NCBI GenBank assembly: GCA_905478665.1
Contig: CAJQJL010000012.1
Span: forward strand, 1-41,644
Origin: an uncultured Flavobacteriales bacterium
GTDB lineage: Bacteria > Bacteroidota > Bacteroidia > Flavobacteriales_D > Crocinitomicaceae
Direction of reading: 5' to 3'
Length of the DNA: 41,644 bases
Part shown: positions 26,436 through 37,000 of the stretch, one piece after another
Layout of the letters: each line of letters opens with the position of its first letter
Numbering within the stretch: position 1 is the first letter of the stretch
The notes under the pieces: generated by a model
The model's input: the letters and a program-made list of their open reading frames with translations, nothing else
The model's database searches: none
Told to the model about the DNA's origin: nothing
Translations under genes and position numbers: made by a program

Positions 26436-28223
26436 ATGGCGAACGAGGAAGTTATTTTGGAGGAAGGAACAGCGGATGTAAAGACGGTGAACATATTACT
26501 TGATGGAGAACCAATGAATGAACTCTATCAGGCAGAGACTATTTGTATTCAAAAAGAGGTAAACAAAGTTCCATACGCACAACTAACCATCATTGATGGA
26601 GATGCCTCCGAAAGAAAATTTGAGGCGAGTGATTCAGGTGATTTTGACCCTGGGAAATTAATCGAGATCCAAGCTGGATACAACGGTGAAACTGAGACGA
26701 TTTTCAAGGGAGTAATTGTACGCCAAGGAATCCGAATTGGAAAAAACAAGAATAGCGTTCTCAAATTAGAAGCTAAGGACGAATATGCAGGATTATGCAT
26801 TGGTCGGAAGAGCCGATATTTCTATGATTCTCTGGATTCAGATATCATCGACGAAATCTTAAGTGAACACAAAAAGAATTATAAAGCCAATGTTTCAAGG
26901 AAATATAGTTTGACAAATGACATTGAAGCGACGGAAATAGAGCATTCTGAAATGGTTCAATACTATTCCTCAGACTGGGATTTTATTGTTACAAGAGCAG
27001 AGAAAAATGGGATGCTTGTAATGGTAAATGATGGTGATTTTAAAGTCGCAAGACCTGACATGTCTCAGGATACTGCTGTGACTCTTTCATTTGGCACTAC
27101 GATTTTTGATTTTGAGTCAGAAATGGACGCCGTATCACAGTATGATTCTGTTGAATCCATGTCTTGGAACGTAAGTGATCAAGAGTCGGAGCTCATCGAA
27201 TCAGAGGAGCCAGAACTAGGTACACAAGGATTATTGACTGGGTCAGACCTTTCTAAAGTCTTAGGAACGTCAATGTTTGAAATTAAGCATGGCGGAAGCA
27301 TTATTGATCAGGAATTACAGGTTTGGGCAGATGCTAAAATGCTCAAATCTCGCTTAGCAAGATTGAGAGGTCGCGTAAAGTGCCAAGGAGTATCTGTTGT
27401 AAATCCAGGAGATGTAATTGAAGTTAAGGGAGTAGGAGACCATTATAATGGAAAACTATTCACATCAGCAATTAGGCATACAATTTCAGAGAAAAACTGG
27501 GAGCTTGACATACAATTTGGATTGAAAGAGTGTTGGTTCTCAGAAAATAGAGATGTTATTGATACACCCGCCAGTGGTATGGTGCCAGCAATGAATGGAT
27601 TGCACATTGGAATGGTTACGCAAATTGAAGAAGATCCAGATAGTGAATTTAGAATGTTAGTTCGAGCTCCAATGATCAGTGATGAACAAGATGGAATTTG
27701 GGCTCGCGTAGCTCAATTGGATGCTGGTGATGGTCGTGGAACATATTTCCGCCCAGAGATTGGCGATGAAGTGGTAATAGGTTTTTTAAATTGCGACCCT
27801 AGGGATCCAGTTGTTCTTGGAGCATTACATAGCAGTGCAAATCCATCTCCTATAGAACCTTCTGATGATAACGATGAGAAAGGAATTATCAGCAGAAGCG
27901 GAATGAAATTATTGTTTGATGATAAAGACAATATCATAAAGATAGAAACAGAAGATGGGAACAATAAAGTGCACTTGAATGATACAGATGAAGGAATTTT
28001 TATTGAAGATCAGAACGGAAATAAAATTGAGATGACCTCAGACGGAATCTTAATTGAAAGTGCAGGAGACATAACGTTGAAAGCATCAGGAGATGTGAAT
28101 ATTGAAGGAACAAACATTGCTGGATCGGCTAATAGTGAAGTGAAATTTGAAGGAGCCTCAGGTGCAGAATTATCCACGAATGGAATTGCTGTATTAAATG
28201 GATCAATTGTACAAATTAATTAG
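26436..28223 (+). CDS. eCIS central spike, VgrG-like (Pvc8/Afp8)
   Basis: This 595-residue protein has the gp27-gp5 fusion layout. Residues about 15-370 are the hub (gp27-like) part, with 'IFKGVIVRQGIRIGKNKNSVLKLEAKD' and 'MVQYYSSDWDFIVTRAEKNGML'. Residues about 385-470 are the OB-fold, with 'GIWARVAQLDAGDGRGTYFRPEIGDEVVIGFLN' and 'DPVVLGALHS'. Residues about 490-595 are the gp5C-like triple-stranded beta-helix, with short repeats such as 'IKIETEDGNNKVHLND' and 'ITLKASGDVNIEG'. It forms the trimeric spike on which the tube is built. It is followed after 2 bases by the PAAR tip gene. A T6SS origin is unlikely because no T6SS membrane or ClpV genes are present and three sheaths of eCIS type lie upstream. 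Confidence 0.95.
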   Translation: MANEEVILEEGTADVKTVNILLDGEPMNELYQAETICIQKEVNKVPYAQLTIIDGDASERKFEASDSGDFDPGKLIEIQAGYNGETETIFKGVIVRQGIRIGKNKNSVLKLEAKDEYAGLCIGRKSRYFYDSLDSDIIDEILSEHKKNYKANVSRKYSLTNDIEATEIEHSEMVQYYSSDWDFIVTRAEKNGMLVMVNDGDFKVARPDMSQDTAVTLSFGTTIFDFESEMDAVSQYDSVESMSWNVSDQESELIESEEPELGTQGLLTGSDLSKVLGTSMFEIKHGGSIIDQELQVWADAKMLKSRLARLRGRVKCQGVSVVNPGDVIEVKGVGDHYNGKLFTSAIRHTISEKNWELDIQFGLKECWFSENRDVIDTPASGMVPAMNGLHIGMVTQIEEDPDSEFRMLVRAPMISDEQDGIWARVAQLDAGDGRGTYFRPEIGDEVVIGFLNCDPRDPVVLGALHSSANPSPIEPSDDNDEKGIISRSGMKLLFDDKDNIIKIETEDGNNKVHLNDTDEGIFIEDQNGNKIEMTSDGILIESAGDITLKASGDVNIEGTNIAGSANSEVKFEGASGAELSTNGIAVLNGSIVQIN

Positions 28224-28225
28224 AA

Positions 28226-28504
28226 ATGGCAGGAGCAGCTAGAGTAGGAGACACAACAAATCACGGAGGAACCGTAACTGGTCCAGGAGACGCAACGGTG
28301 CTCATTGGAGGAATGCCAGCTGCAGTAGCATTGGATATGCATGCATGCTCTTTACCGCCAAATGGACATCAACCAACAGTGAGTCCATTCCCAATGGGAA
28401 GTACGACAGTATTGATAGGAGGAAAACCTGCTTTAAGAGTTGGAGATGCTTGTGGATGCGGGGCATCTGTGGTGGTTGGTGAACCAACAGTTTTAATAGG
28501 ATAG
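28226..28504 (+). CDS. PAAR-domain spike tip (Pvc10/Afp10-like)
   Basis: This 92-residue protein is a bare PAAR domain with no extension: 'AARVGDTTNHGGTV', 'PGDATVLIGGMPAAVALDMHACSLPP', 'GSTTVLIGGKPALRVGDACGCGA' and 'VGEPTVLIG'. The His and Cys residues (THNHG-type His21 region, HAC and CGCG) can hold the usual metal ion at the tip. It caps the Pvc8 spike and sharpens the puncturing end. In Afp and PVC the PAAR gene follows the gp25-like gene; here the order is reversed, as in some other eCIS loci. No toxin is fused to it, which again points to the DUF4157 protein as the payload. Confidence 0.95.
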   Translation: MAGAARVGDTTNHGGTVTGPGDATVLIGGMPAAVALDMHACSLPPNGHQPTVSPFPMGSTTVLIGGKPALRVGDACGCGASVVVGEPTVLIG

Positions 28505-28506
28505 CG

Positions 28507-28917
28507 ATGGAAGAAAAGGAGACAACATTTTTAGGAAGAGGATGGCATTTTCCACCAACATTTGATAAGTACTCAACGACCGTTCAAATGAGTGAAAATG
28601 AGGAGGATATTCAGGAAAGCATAGGGATACTTCTATCAACTGAACCAGGAGAGCGGGTTATGCTTCCTGATTATGGAGCGGATATGAAGCAGTTGCTCTT
28701 TGAACCACTTGATACAAGGCTCTCCGCCTATATGGAGTCGCGTATAAAAGACTCAATCACCTTGCATGAACCAAGGGTGAAACTTGAAAAGGTAACATTG
28801 ACACCGATACAAGAGGAAGGTAAAATTAATATTGCTGTTGAATACACAATTGTAACAACCAATACGCGCTACAACAATGTATTCCCTTATTATTTGAACG
28901 AAGCTAATAACCTGTAG
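28507..28917 (+). CDS. eCIS baseplate protein, gp25-like (Pvc9/Afp9)
   Basis: This 136-residue protein is of the gp25/lysozyme-like baseplate wedge family. Landmarks are 'FLGRGWHFPPTF', 'DIQESIGILLSTEPGERVMLPDYGADMKQLLFEPLD', and 'YMESRIKDSITLHEPRVKLEKVTL'. The EPGER motif (Glu-Pro-Gly-Glu-Arg) is the family hallmark and holds the first sheath layer to the baseplate. It is tightly packed between the PAAR and Pvc11-like genes (2 and 1 bases). The size is standard. Confidence 0.95.
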   Translation: MEEKETTFLGRGWHFPPTFDKYSTTVQMSENEEDIQESIGILLSTEPGERVMLPDYGADMKQLLFEPLDTRLSAYMESRIKDSITLHEPRVKLEKVTLTPIQEEGKINIAVEYTIVTTNTRYNNVFPYYLNEANNL

Positions 28918-28918
28918 T

Positions 28919-31900
28919 ATGAGCAGTAGAGATTGTAACGCATGTAGTAACCTGTTAAGACGGGACGGGACAAGCCAAAAACAACGATTGTTTGAGGAGC
29001 AGCAAACGGATTACGTTAAAGTAGATGAACGATCTTACACTGATTTGATTCAGTTTACCATTGATTATGCAAGTAAAATCCAATTTTGGGACGTATTCAA
29101 TAGAAGGTCGGGTGATTGGACATCTTTTATGGAGAAAGGTCAAGCATCAATTTATACAAATATCGCAAACACCAATACTTCAAAATACAAGGAAGAATTT
29201 GACGCCTTTTATCAAGGAAATTTTTTAGCAACTGCCAATGCACAAGACAACACTGAAGGCATGGTTCAGAAGACCTTTGAACTTGCAACTATTTTGGACG
29301 GTTGGTTAGCTGAGCTAGAAGAGGATCTAGAGTTAACCGCTACAGTAAAAAATGTCATTCAGCGACAAGCGGCACCATTGATTCGAACTTTGTTGGAATA
29401 TGATAAAGGCGCCAATGATTCTTTAGGTGTTGCCTACGATTCTAATGTTGTTTATGCTGATTTATCTGATTTTTGGAACCTCGATCTTTCAGTCGATTCA
29501 AACTTGAAAATTTTTGGTTCTGGAACAATATCAGATAAGGCGATCAATGCTAGACGATATTTCTTGGTACTTTTTCAAAGCATGATAAATGTTCTGGAAA
29601 ACCTTCAGGTTGAAGCCAATAACTTATTCGAAGAATTGTTGGAGGACTATGGAAAACATGACCCATATTTTGGCTTGTTTCTAGCATTTATACAACTATT
29701 CCGTCATGCGCAAGATCATGTGAATGAATTTACCGATGCACATTTAGACTTTTATTACCGAGATGTTCTTCAATTGACTGAAAAAAGTGCAGTTTCGGAC
29801 AGTGTCCATGTTGTTTTGGAACCAGCCAAAAATGTGAGCCAAAAGAAAGTTGAAAAAGGAACATCTGTTAAAGCAGGTAAAGATGCTGATGGGAATGACA
29901 TTATTTTTGAAACGGATAGTGAAATAGTTATCAACAAAGCGAAAGTTAGTGAACTGAAATCAATATACATTGATCGAGGACGTAATTCAAAATATATTCA
30001 AACCATTTACGCGGCAAGTCAATCAAATTCGGCAGACGGAGAAGGGAAGGCATTTACTGAAGAGAACCCTTCGTGGGAAGCATTTGGTAAAACTCAGGTA
30101 AATGATGGTATTTATATTGAGGACCAAACAATGGATCTGGCAAGAGTTGGACTTGGTATATGTTCACCAGAATTCAAGTTGTCGGAAGGGAACAGAAAAT
30201 TGACGATTTCATTCATTTTGGAATCAGGAGAATTTGTAAATACATTCGAAGCAGGAGGGACTTTTGAGAACTTTCTTTCAGTAAATGCACTGGAGTACCC
30301 AGTTGGAACAGCTGTTCCCAATACCAAAGAAGGCTACGCTATTCTACTTTCAAACTGGATAACGCTTCGGCTTTCTGGATCTGAAGGTTGGCTGTCACCC
30401 GACAATATTGACACCAATGGTCTTCCATCAATTTCAATAGGTCAAAGTGTCGAAGGAGAGCTTAGCACAATGGTCATTGAATTAACTTTGTCACGTGAAC
30501 AAGCTGCAATTGTTAGCTATAATAGTGAATTACATGGTCAGAGCTATTCAACAGAATGGCCAGTGCTTGAAATTCTAATGAATCAAGCTCCAACAACACA
30601 TAATGAAGAATATCAGTTGGCGTATGATTTCCTTAAGAATCTTCGATTCGAACGTTTTTTAATTGGAACGGAAGCGGAAGGGGTTACGAATCTCGTATTA
30701 GCAAATGATACGGGTACAGTTGACCCATCGAAACCATTTATGCCTTTCTCATCAAATCCACAAGTGGGTTCCAATTTTTATGTTGGATCAGCAGAGATAT
30801 TTTCGAAACGATTGTCCTATTTGCAGGTAAAACTTGATTGGAAAGGAGTACCTTCTGACGATTTTTCAGAGCATTATAAACATTATCTGGAAGAGCAACC
30901 TGCTTCTGCGAAAAATGGTTATACTGCAACGGCGGTCCCGATTGTTGACGACAATGATCATTTTACAGCGCAGCTAAAGATGCTTGATAATTATGGCTGG
31001 AAAGATTTATCTCATAATTCATCGGCAACTAGAGAGTTACATCAGTCATCTGAAATAGCATTGAGCCAGAAGAAGTGGGTAATGACATATCCAGTGTCAT
31101 TTTTCCTAATGGCTTTATATAATGCATTTACTGCGCATTCGGAAGAAAATTATTTGATGTGGGACAATCCAGTTCAGCGAGATCTTGACACAAACAATTT
31201 TGTGCATTTGTTCAGAACAGGGGAATTGATTGATAGAGATGTTTTGAGCGATGGTTCATTTAATTATGACAATGATGAGGATGCGCGTTTACCGCGAAAG
31301 ATTGTAGTTCAAAGCAAGGAAAACGGTTATGCTCATACAAATGCAGAAGAAAGGAAAAATAATTTCGACTTATTAACATTGGATGAGAATACCGATATAA
31401 GATACAAAAGAGATGAGACCCTTGTAGAGCTAAAAGAGTATTCCACAGAATTGAAAAGAGGGTTTATTAAGTTTGAATTAATTAATGACTTTTTTCACGC
31501 GGCTTATCCAAAAAACTCAACAGAACGAGCACTTAAAAACCCAAGTGTTTACGGTGGCGTCGGAATGCCAAATATTCCTTATACACCAGAGTTGCACAAA
31601 GTGTCCGTTGATTACAAATCGACACATGATGTGAATTATAGTCCTGGTATTGCAGAGCCAATTACCTGGGAAAACAGAGTGGAACAAATTTATCACATTC
31701 TGCCATTTGGAGAAGTAGAAGTACTTCCAACTGAAGGCGAAAAGGAGCTAGAAGATGAATCTGGAGATGTATACTTTTCCAAGCGTATTCTTCCTAAGTT
31801 GTTTAAGGATGCAAAAGCCATTACTTCAGAAGGACTTCCAGAAACAAAAATTGACCTAGACACAGGTCGTTCAATAGATATCATTCTTGAGGAAACAGCA

Positions 31901-33106
31901 GAAGGAACGTTATTAATAGGGATTTCTGATTTAGAACCACCTCAAGCATTATCTCTGCTATTCCAATTTAAAGAAGGAACTGAAGACAACGATTTGGAAG
32001 TTCCAGCCGTTCAATGGAGCTTTTTATCGAAGAATCAATGGGAGTGTTTTGATACTGCAGAAATTGTAGAAGATACTACCAATGGCTTGGTTAATTCAGG
32101 GATTATTAAGTTTTCTGTCTCGCATAAAGCAACAAATGACAGTACATTTTTGAAAAATGGATTGTACTGGTTTAGAGCACAAGTAGCTGGAAATACGGAA
32201 GCATTCAGCAATTTAGTTTCTGTACATGCTCAAGCAGTAAAGGCAACGTTTGTAGATAATGAGAACAACCCGTACCGCCTGAATACAGAGATTCCATCAG
32301 AAACGGTCAGCAAGTTTGTGAATAAGGATTTTGAAATCAAAACGATTTCACAACCCTATGAATCATTTGGAGGCCGAATTAAGGAACAATCAGCTGAATA
32401 TTATACACGCGTTGCAGAGCGTTTAAGACATAAACAACGTGGAATTACCATTCGTGATTATGAACATCTTGTGCTAGAGGAGTTTCCAGGGATATACAAA
32501 GTGAAATGCATTAATCACACAAGTAAATTCTCTGAGTATTCACCAGGAAATGTGAGCGTGATTGTTATTCCATATTTCAAAAATAAGAATGAGAAAAACC
32601 CTTTTGAATTAAAGGTGAGCAAAGCAAAGCTTTCAGAGATTAGAAAGTTCCTTGTGAAGCTCAATTCACCCTTTGTTGACTTAAGTGTTCGCAATCCAAA
32701 ATATGAGACCATTCGCGTTGAATTTGGTGTTGAATTTCATATCGGTTATGATCGGACATATTACGAAAATCAGTTGAATGAAGATATAAAGGAATTTATT
32801 TCTCCATGGGCGTTTGGTAAGGAAGAAGAAATCATTTTTGGCGGAAAAATTAATCGGTCGGTGATTCTGAATTTTATTGAGGAGCGTGAATATGTAGATT
32901 TTGTGACACAATTCAGAATGTATCACAAGCGAGATGAGAATAAGGCTGAGTTAGAGGTATTCGTGGCCGAAGGCACTACGGCCTCTTCTGTTTTAGTAAC
33001 AGCGCTGGATCATGAAATTAAAGGGCCGGCTTGTACGGAGGAAGAAGAGGAAGCATTGGGTGAAGGATCATTCGATAGCGGATCACACGGAGGAACATTT
33101 GATTAA
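28919..33106 (+). CDS. eCIS baseplate wedge protein, J-like (Pvc11/Afp11-like)
   Basis: This is a 1395-residue protein. The C-terminal part has 'RVAERLRHKQRGITIRDYEHLVLEEFPGIYKVKCIN' (from about residue 1160) and 'VSVIVIPYFKNKN', the signature of baseplate J/gp6-like wedge proteins. The N-terminal half has 'LIQFTIDYASKIQFWDVFNRRSGDWTSF', typical of large Bacteroidota Pvc11 proteins, and a long helical region. The last 40 residues are acidic and Gly/Ser-rich (EEEEEALGEGSFDSGSHGG), a flexible tail. The wedge links hub to sheath and relays the trigger signal from the surface to the sheath. A Pvc12-like partner lies downstream, separated by the collar gene. It starts 1 base after the gp25-like stop. 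Confidence 0.9.
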   Translation: MSSRDCNACSNLLRRDGTSQKQRLFEEQQTDYVKVDERSYTDLIQFTIDYASKIQFWDVFNRRSGDWTSFMEKGQASIYTNIANTNTSKYKEEFDAFYQGNFLATANAQDNTEGMVQKTFELATILDGWLAELEEDLELTATVKNVIQRQAAPLIRTLLEYDKGANDSLGVAYDSNVVYADLSDFWNLDLSVDSNLKIFGSGTISDKAINARRYFLVLFQSMINVLENLQVEANNLFEELLEDYGKHDPYFGLFLAFIQLFRHAQDHVNEFTDAHLDFYYRDVLQLTEKSAVSDSVHVVLEPAKNVSQKKVEKGTSVKAGKDADGNDIIFETDSEIVINKAKVSELKSIYIDRGRNSKYIQTIYAASQSNSADGEGKAFTEENPSWEAFGKTQVNDGIYIEDQTMDLARVGLGICSPEFKLSEGNRKLTISFILESGEFVNTFEAGGTFENFLSVNALEYPVGTAVPNTKEGYAILLSNWITLRLSGSEGWLSPDNIDTNGLPSISIGQSVEGELSTMVIELTLSREQAAIVSYNSELHGQSYSTEWPVLEILMNQAPTTHNEEYQLAYDFLKNLRFERFLIGTEAEGVTNLVLANDTGTVDPSKPFMPFSSNPQVGSNFYVGSAEIFSKRLSYLQVKLDWKGVPSDDFSEHYKHYLEEQPASAKNGYTATAVPIVDDNDHFTAQLKMLDNYGWKDLSHNSSATRELHQSSEIALSQKKWVMTYPVSFFLMALYNAFTAHSEENYLMWDNPVQRDLDTNNFVHLFRTGELIDRDVLSDGSFNYDNDEDARLPRKIVVQSKENGYAHTNAEERKNNFDLLTLDENTDIRYKRDETLVELKEYSTELKRGFIKFELINDFFHAAYPKNSTERALKNPSVYGGVGMPNIPYTPELHKVSVDYKSTHDVNYSPGIAEPITWENRVEQIYHILPFGEVEVLPTEGEKELEDESGDVYFSKRILPKLFKDAKAITSEGLPETKIDLDTGRSIDIILEETAEGTLLIGISDLEPPQALSLLFQFKEGTEDNDLEVPAVQWSFLSKNQWECFDTAEIVEDTTNGLVNSGIIKFSVSHKATNDSTFLKNGLYWFRAQVAGNTEAFSNLVSVHAQAVKATFVDNENNPYRLNTEIPSETVSKFVNKDFEIKTISQPYESFGGRIKEQSAEYYTRVAERLRHKQRGITIRDYEHLVLEEFPGIYKVKCINHTSKFSEYSPGNVSVIVIPYFKNKNEKNPFELKVSKAKLSEIRKFLVKLNSPFVDLSVRNPKYETIRVEFGVEFHIGYDRTYYENQLNEDIKEFISPWAFGKEEEIIFGGKINRSVILNFIEEREYVDFVTQFRMYHKRDENKAELEVFVAEGTTASSVLVTALDHEIKGPACTEEEEEALGEGSFDSGSHGGTFD

Positions 33107-33118
33107 AAAAAGAGAAAA

Positions 33119-34024
33119 ATGGCAACATCTTATAGCGATATACAACAGTTGATTCACACATATATTGTTGAGAATACTCAGCAGAAAATTACTGCAACGA
33201 AAATGCGTGAGGTCTTCACGCGTTTGCTCGAATATACAAGTGAACATCAAATAGATAATGGTCGGTTGCATTCAACAGTTGCAAAAAATCAACCTGTAGA
33301 TCAACGAATTGGGGTCGCAAAAAATGATACGATTGAGCAATTGCATGGTCTACCCTTAAGTCCGGCTCTCACTCTTGTTATGCTTGAGCAAGAAATTGAG
33401 GACCTAAGAACTCAGATCAACGGAACAAGTCCACCGAGTCCCATCCCCCCCGGAGTTATTTGCATGTGGAGTGGTTCTAGGGCTCCTGACGGTTGGGCAT
33501 TGTGTGATGGATCAGCTGGAAGGCCGAACCTTCTAGGTAAATTTATTCGTGGTCATAATCCGGTGGATAGTAATTCTCATTCTGGAACGCATAGTGATCT
33601 TCTCGCAGGACATACTATTCCACCTGGGACACCTACGGATGGAACTATTGCCGGGGAGCCGAACGTTATACTGGGAAGATCTAATATCCCAACACATGTC
33701 CATGATGCTTCAGGCCTCGTGAACTCTAGTGAAGGGCATGACCATGGAATCAACGCTCCAATTAACGATGTCATTGGGTTCAATGTGGCCTTCGATTCTT
33801 TAGTCGTGCCTAATCCTCAGGTTTCTTGGGGTGCTACAACCTTTGCTCCGGTTACTGTTATTGAAGGTAACGGGGCCTCGACCGCGACAGTCAATTTGGA
33901 CCATCACGATCATGATATAACAGGAACCACGGGAGATGGCTCAGGAGACTCACTCGCTGCGTCACCAGACCCAATAGATATTATACCGCCGTATTATACG
34001 CTCGCATACATAATTAAGACGTAG
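33119..34024 (+). CDS. Phage tail-collar-domain protein with HxH motifs, candidate fibre/adhesin
   Basis: This 301-residue protein has a helical N-terminus (residues 1-105, 'QLIHTYIVENTQQKITATKMREVFTRLLEY') that could attach to the baseplate. A tail-collar domain follows ('PGVICMWSGSRAPDGWALCDG', 'RPNLLGKFIRG'). The end 'IIPPYYTLAYIIKT' is the classic finish of phage collar proteins. Three His clusters, THVH (193-195), HDH (207-209) and HHDH (262-265), resemble the metal-binding HxH pairs of trimeric phage fibre tips such as T4 gp37. A receptor-binding or fibre role is likely but unproven. The gene appears richer in G and C than its neighbours, hinting at separate ancestry. Its position between Pvc11 and Pvc12 is unusual. 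Confidence 0.82.
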   Translation: MATSYSDIQQLIHTYIVENTQQKITATKMREVFTRLLEYTSEHQIDNGRLHSTVAKNQPVDQRIGVAKNDTIEQLHGLPLSPALTLVMLEQEIEDLRTQINGTSPPSPIPPGVICMWSGSRAPDGWALCDGSAGRPNLLGKFIRGHNPVDSNSHSGTHSDLLAGHTIPPGTPTDGTIAGEPNVILGRSNIPTHVHDASGLVNSSEGHDHGINAPINDVIGFNVAFDSLVVPNPQVSWGATTFAPVTVIEGNGASTATVNLDHHDHDITGTTGDGSGDSLAASPDPIDIIPPYYTLAYIIKT

Positions 34025-34050
34025 TGATTTAACCTTGAAAGGAATAGGAG

Positions 34051-37000
34051 ATGCAAGAATTTATAACAATAGAAAAAGATCCGGAATTAAATAGCAGTCA
34101 GGATTATAAGGCCCTAAGAGAAATGGGGTTAAAGCATATTGAATCTCTTTCAAGTGCCTTCTGGACGGATTATAACGAACACGATCCAGGAATTACTCTT
34201 TTAGAAGTTCTTGCATACGCAATAACGGATTTGGGTTACAGAACAGGACATGATGTGAAAGATTTGCTTACTGCTGAGCAAGAGGCTTTCAATAATCATC
34301 AAGACACCTTTCATAAAGCGACCGAAATACTGCCATGTAATCAAGTTACTGAGCTTGATTTACGGGAAATTTTGATCGATATAAAGGGAGTTAGAAATGC
34401 CTGGATTAAGATTGCTGAAACATTTGAAAACGACTACTATGTTGATTATGATGAAAGCGTTTTGTCAATGACAGACCCTGCGTCATCAACAACTGAAGAA
34501 TTAGTAACAAATCTAAATGGACTTTACCATATTATTGTAGAGTTTGATCGTTTGGTTATCCCAATGGACCAAGATTTGGCCGACCGATTAACACAGGAAC
34601 AAGGAGTTCTAGAAGAAGCACGAGCGAAATTATTGGAGTATCGAAATTTTTGCGAAGATTACTTCATCGATGATGTGCACGAACTATCCGGAACACCTTC
34701 TCGAAAAGTTATTGAGAAACCGAAAGGCTTTGAAAAGATTGTTCTCTGGGCGGACATTGAGGTTTATCCAGACTCGGAAATGGAAAAAGTCCATGCCCAA
34801 GTCTATTTCGATGTTGAACAATTCCTAATTCCTTATGTATCGTTTTTCTCCATGAAGGAACGAATTGATGCAGGAAAGACGGTAGATGAAATATTCGAAG
34901 GCCCCTTGTTAGCACATGGATTTATCGATGAGGAAGAGTTAGAAGATATTACATTATTCGAACGGATTCATACATCTGATTTGTATCAGGTAATTATGGA
35001 TGTTCCGGGCGTTAAAGCCATTAAAACCTTGAAGGTTGCCAATTACTTGTCGGATGATGGGATAGCACATAATTCGGACGCGACAATAGAAGATACGAAT
35101 GGCGATCTTGATCTATCCAAATTGCTTACAGAAAGAGGAGAAGAATGGTGTCTTGAGTTGAGCTCAGATATGGACACGTGTACCTTTTATGAGTTATTAC
35201 TAGCCACCGTTACAACAGAAGCATCTGATGCGATTAATAAAACGGTAAAGTTTTATACAGGTGAAAATAGTGTACCCGTATCACTTGATACAGCCAAGAC
35301 GCTTGATGAACTGAATATTTTACGTCAGAATGATAGAAAAAGAAGAGAGCGTCTCGATCAGATGTCCTTTGAATTGGAAGTACCTGAAGGAGATTATCAG
35401 GAAGTGAATAATTATTTCCCAGTTCAAAACGAACTACCTCTGGTATATGGAACTGGACTAGATGGTTTGGCTGAAGAAGAAACGGAGGAACGAAAAGCTC
35501 AGGCTAAACAGTTGAAGGCGTTTATGCTTTTCTTTGAACAACTGCTAACGAATTATTTAGCACAATTACACAATGTACGTTTCCTGTTTTCTTGGGATGA
35601 GTCAATAGATAAGACATATTACACTCAATTGCTAGAAGATGTCAAAGATCGTGGATTATTGTACGTCGAAGAATATGATTCATCTCCGCTTTCTCCCGCT
35701 GGAATTCTGGATGAAAGCGCATTGAAGGATCTGATTCAGAAAGACACGGAAAGTAGTGAAGTGTTTTTTGATAGACGCTCCCGCTTTTTAAATCACTTGA
35801 TTGCTCGATTTAACGAGAAATTCGTAGAATATTCAACGATCATGCATTCAATAAATCTTGAGGATCGCTTGCTCACAGATAAGGCAAAATTTCTTAGGGA
35901 TTATGACTTAATAAGTATGAACCGTGGTAAAGGGTTTGATTACTCTGCATTACGTCCGGTGACATCTACTTTTGAGGATGTTGCAACGTATCCTGATGTT
36001 TGGGATACGAAAAATGTTACAGGGTACCAACATAGAATCAGTCGCTTTTTAGGATATTGTGATGAGAGCCGACGTTTCCTGTATTCTGGACATGATATGC
36101 GCATTGAGCAGATTCAGGTGAATATTGATCCAACGGTTGCTCTTGAATATAGATATGTACTTACAATTGATGCCGATACGGGCTTAGAAATTTATGGTGA
36201 CCAACATCCAACAAGTGATGACGCCATCACTCAATTCAATGAGCTTATTGAGAATGAAGGGAAGGGGAACGTAACCAATTTTTCTCATCCAACCCAACAT
36301 TGGTTTAGAATTGATAGTACTGTTCCCGTTGCTCCATTGGGGAATAGTAAAGTTTATGCGAGTGCTGCAGAAAGAGATGCTGCTTTGGCTTTGGTCGATG
36401 CTTACTTTCTTGATGTGATCACTTTTGAAACAGATTTTTACGAAGATGGAGGAACAAACTTGTGGCATTATACAGTTAAAGTGAGTTCTGCAGTTCCGCC
36501 GTTTTTTATCAATGGAATTGGGCAGCCAACATTACCTGAAGCAGAAACGGCACTTGACGACTTCCTGAACGCTGTGAATAACGACACTGTAGGATTTTCT
36601 CTGCCTGCGTTAGGTCAGATATCAAATAACGAGTACTACTTTCAAGTGACTGACGGTGGTGGTGGTGGTGTGATCGCTATAAGTGATTTTGCAGGATCGA
36701 GAGAAGATTCGGGAGCATGGATGTTATTGGCACAAGAGTTTTTCAGTAATGCTATTGGCTACTTGAATAGTGAGGCAGGGATTCACGTTGTGGAGCATAT
36801 TTTACTCCGACCTAAAACGGACAATTATTCGCTATTGGCTGTAGATGTAAAGCAATATGACTCCATTGAAACTGAAGAAAACCCTCCGGTGGCATATCCA
36901 TTTGATTATGATGGAGTGTATAAGTTGTCTGATAACGACACAGGAGAAGCGCTCTATGATCAACAATATTATTTATGTGAAGAGGTAGATTTATCATCTC

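Noticed and set aside
26436..28504. Type VI secretion system reading of the VgrG- and PAAR-like genes
   Set aside because: No TssJLM membrane complex or ClpV-like gene is present; the triple sheath, LysM hub, Pvc6- and Pvc16-like proteins fit an eCIS.
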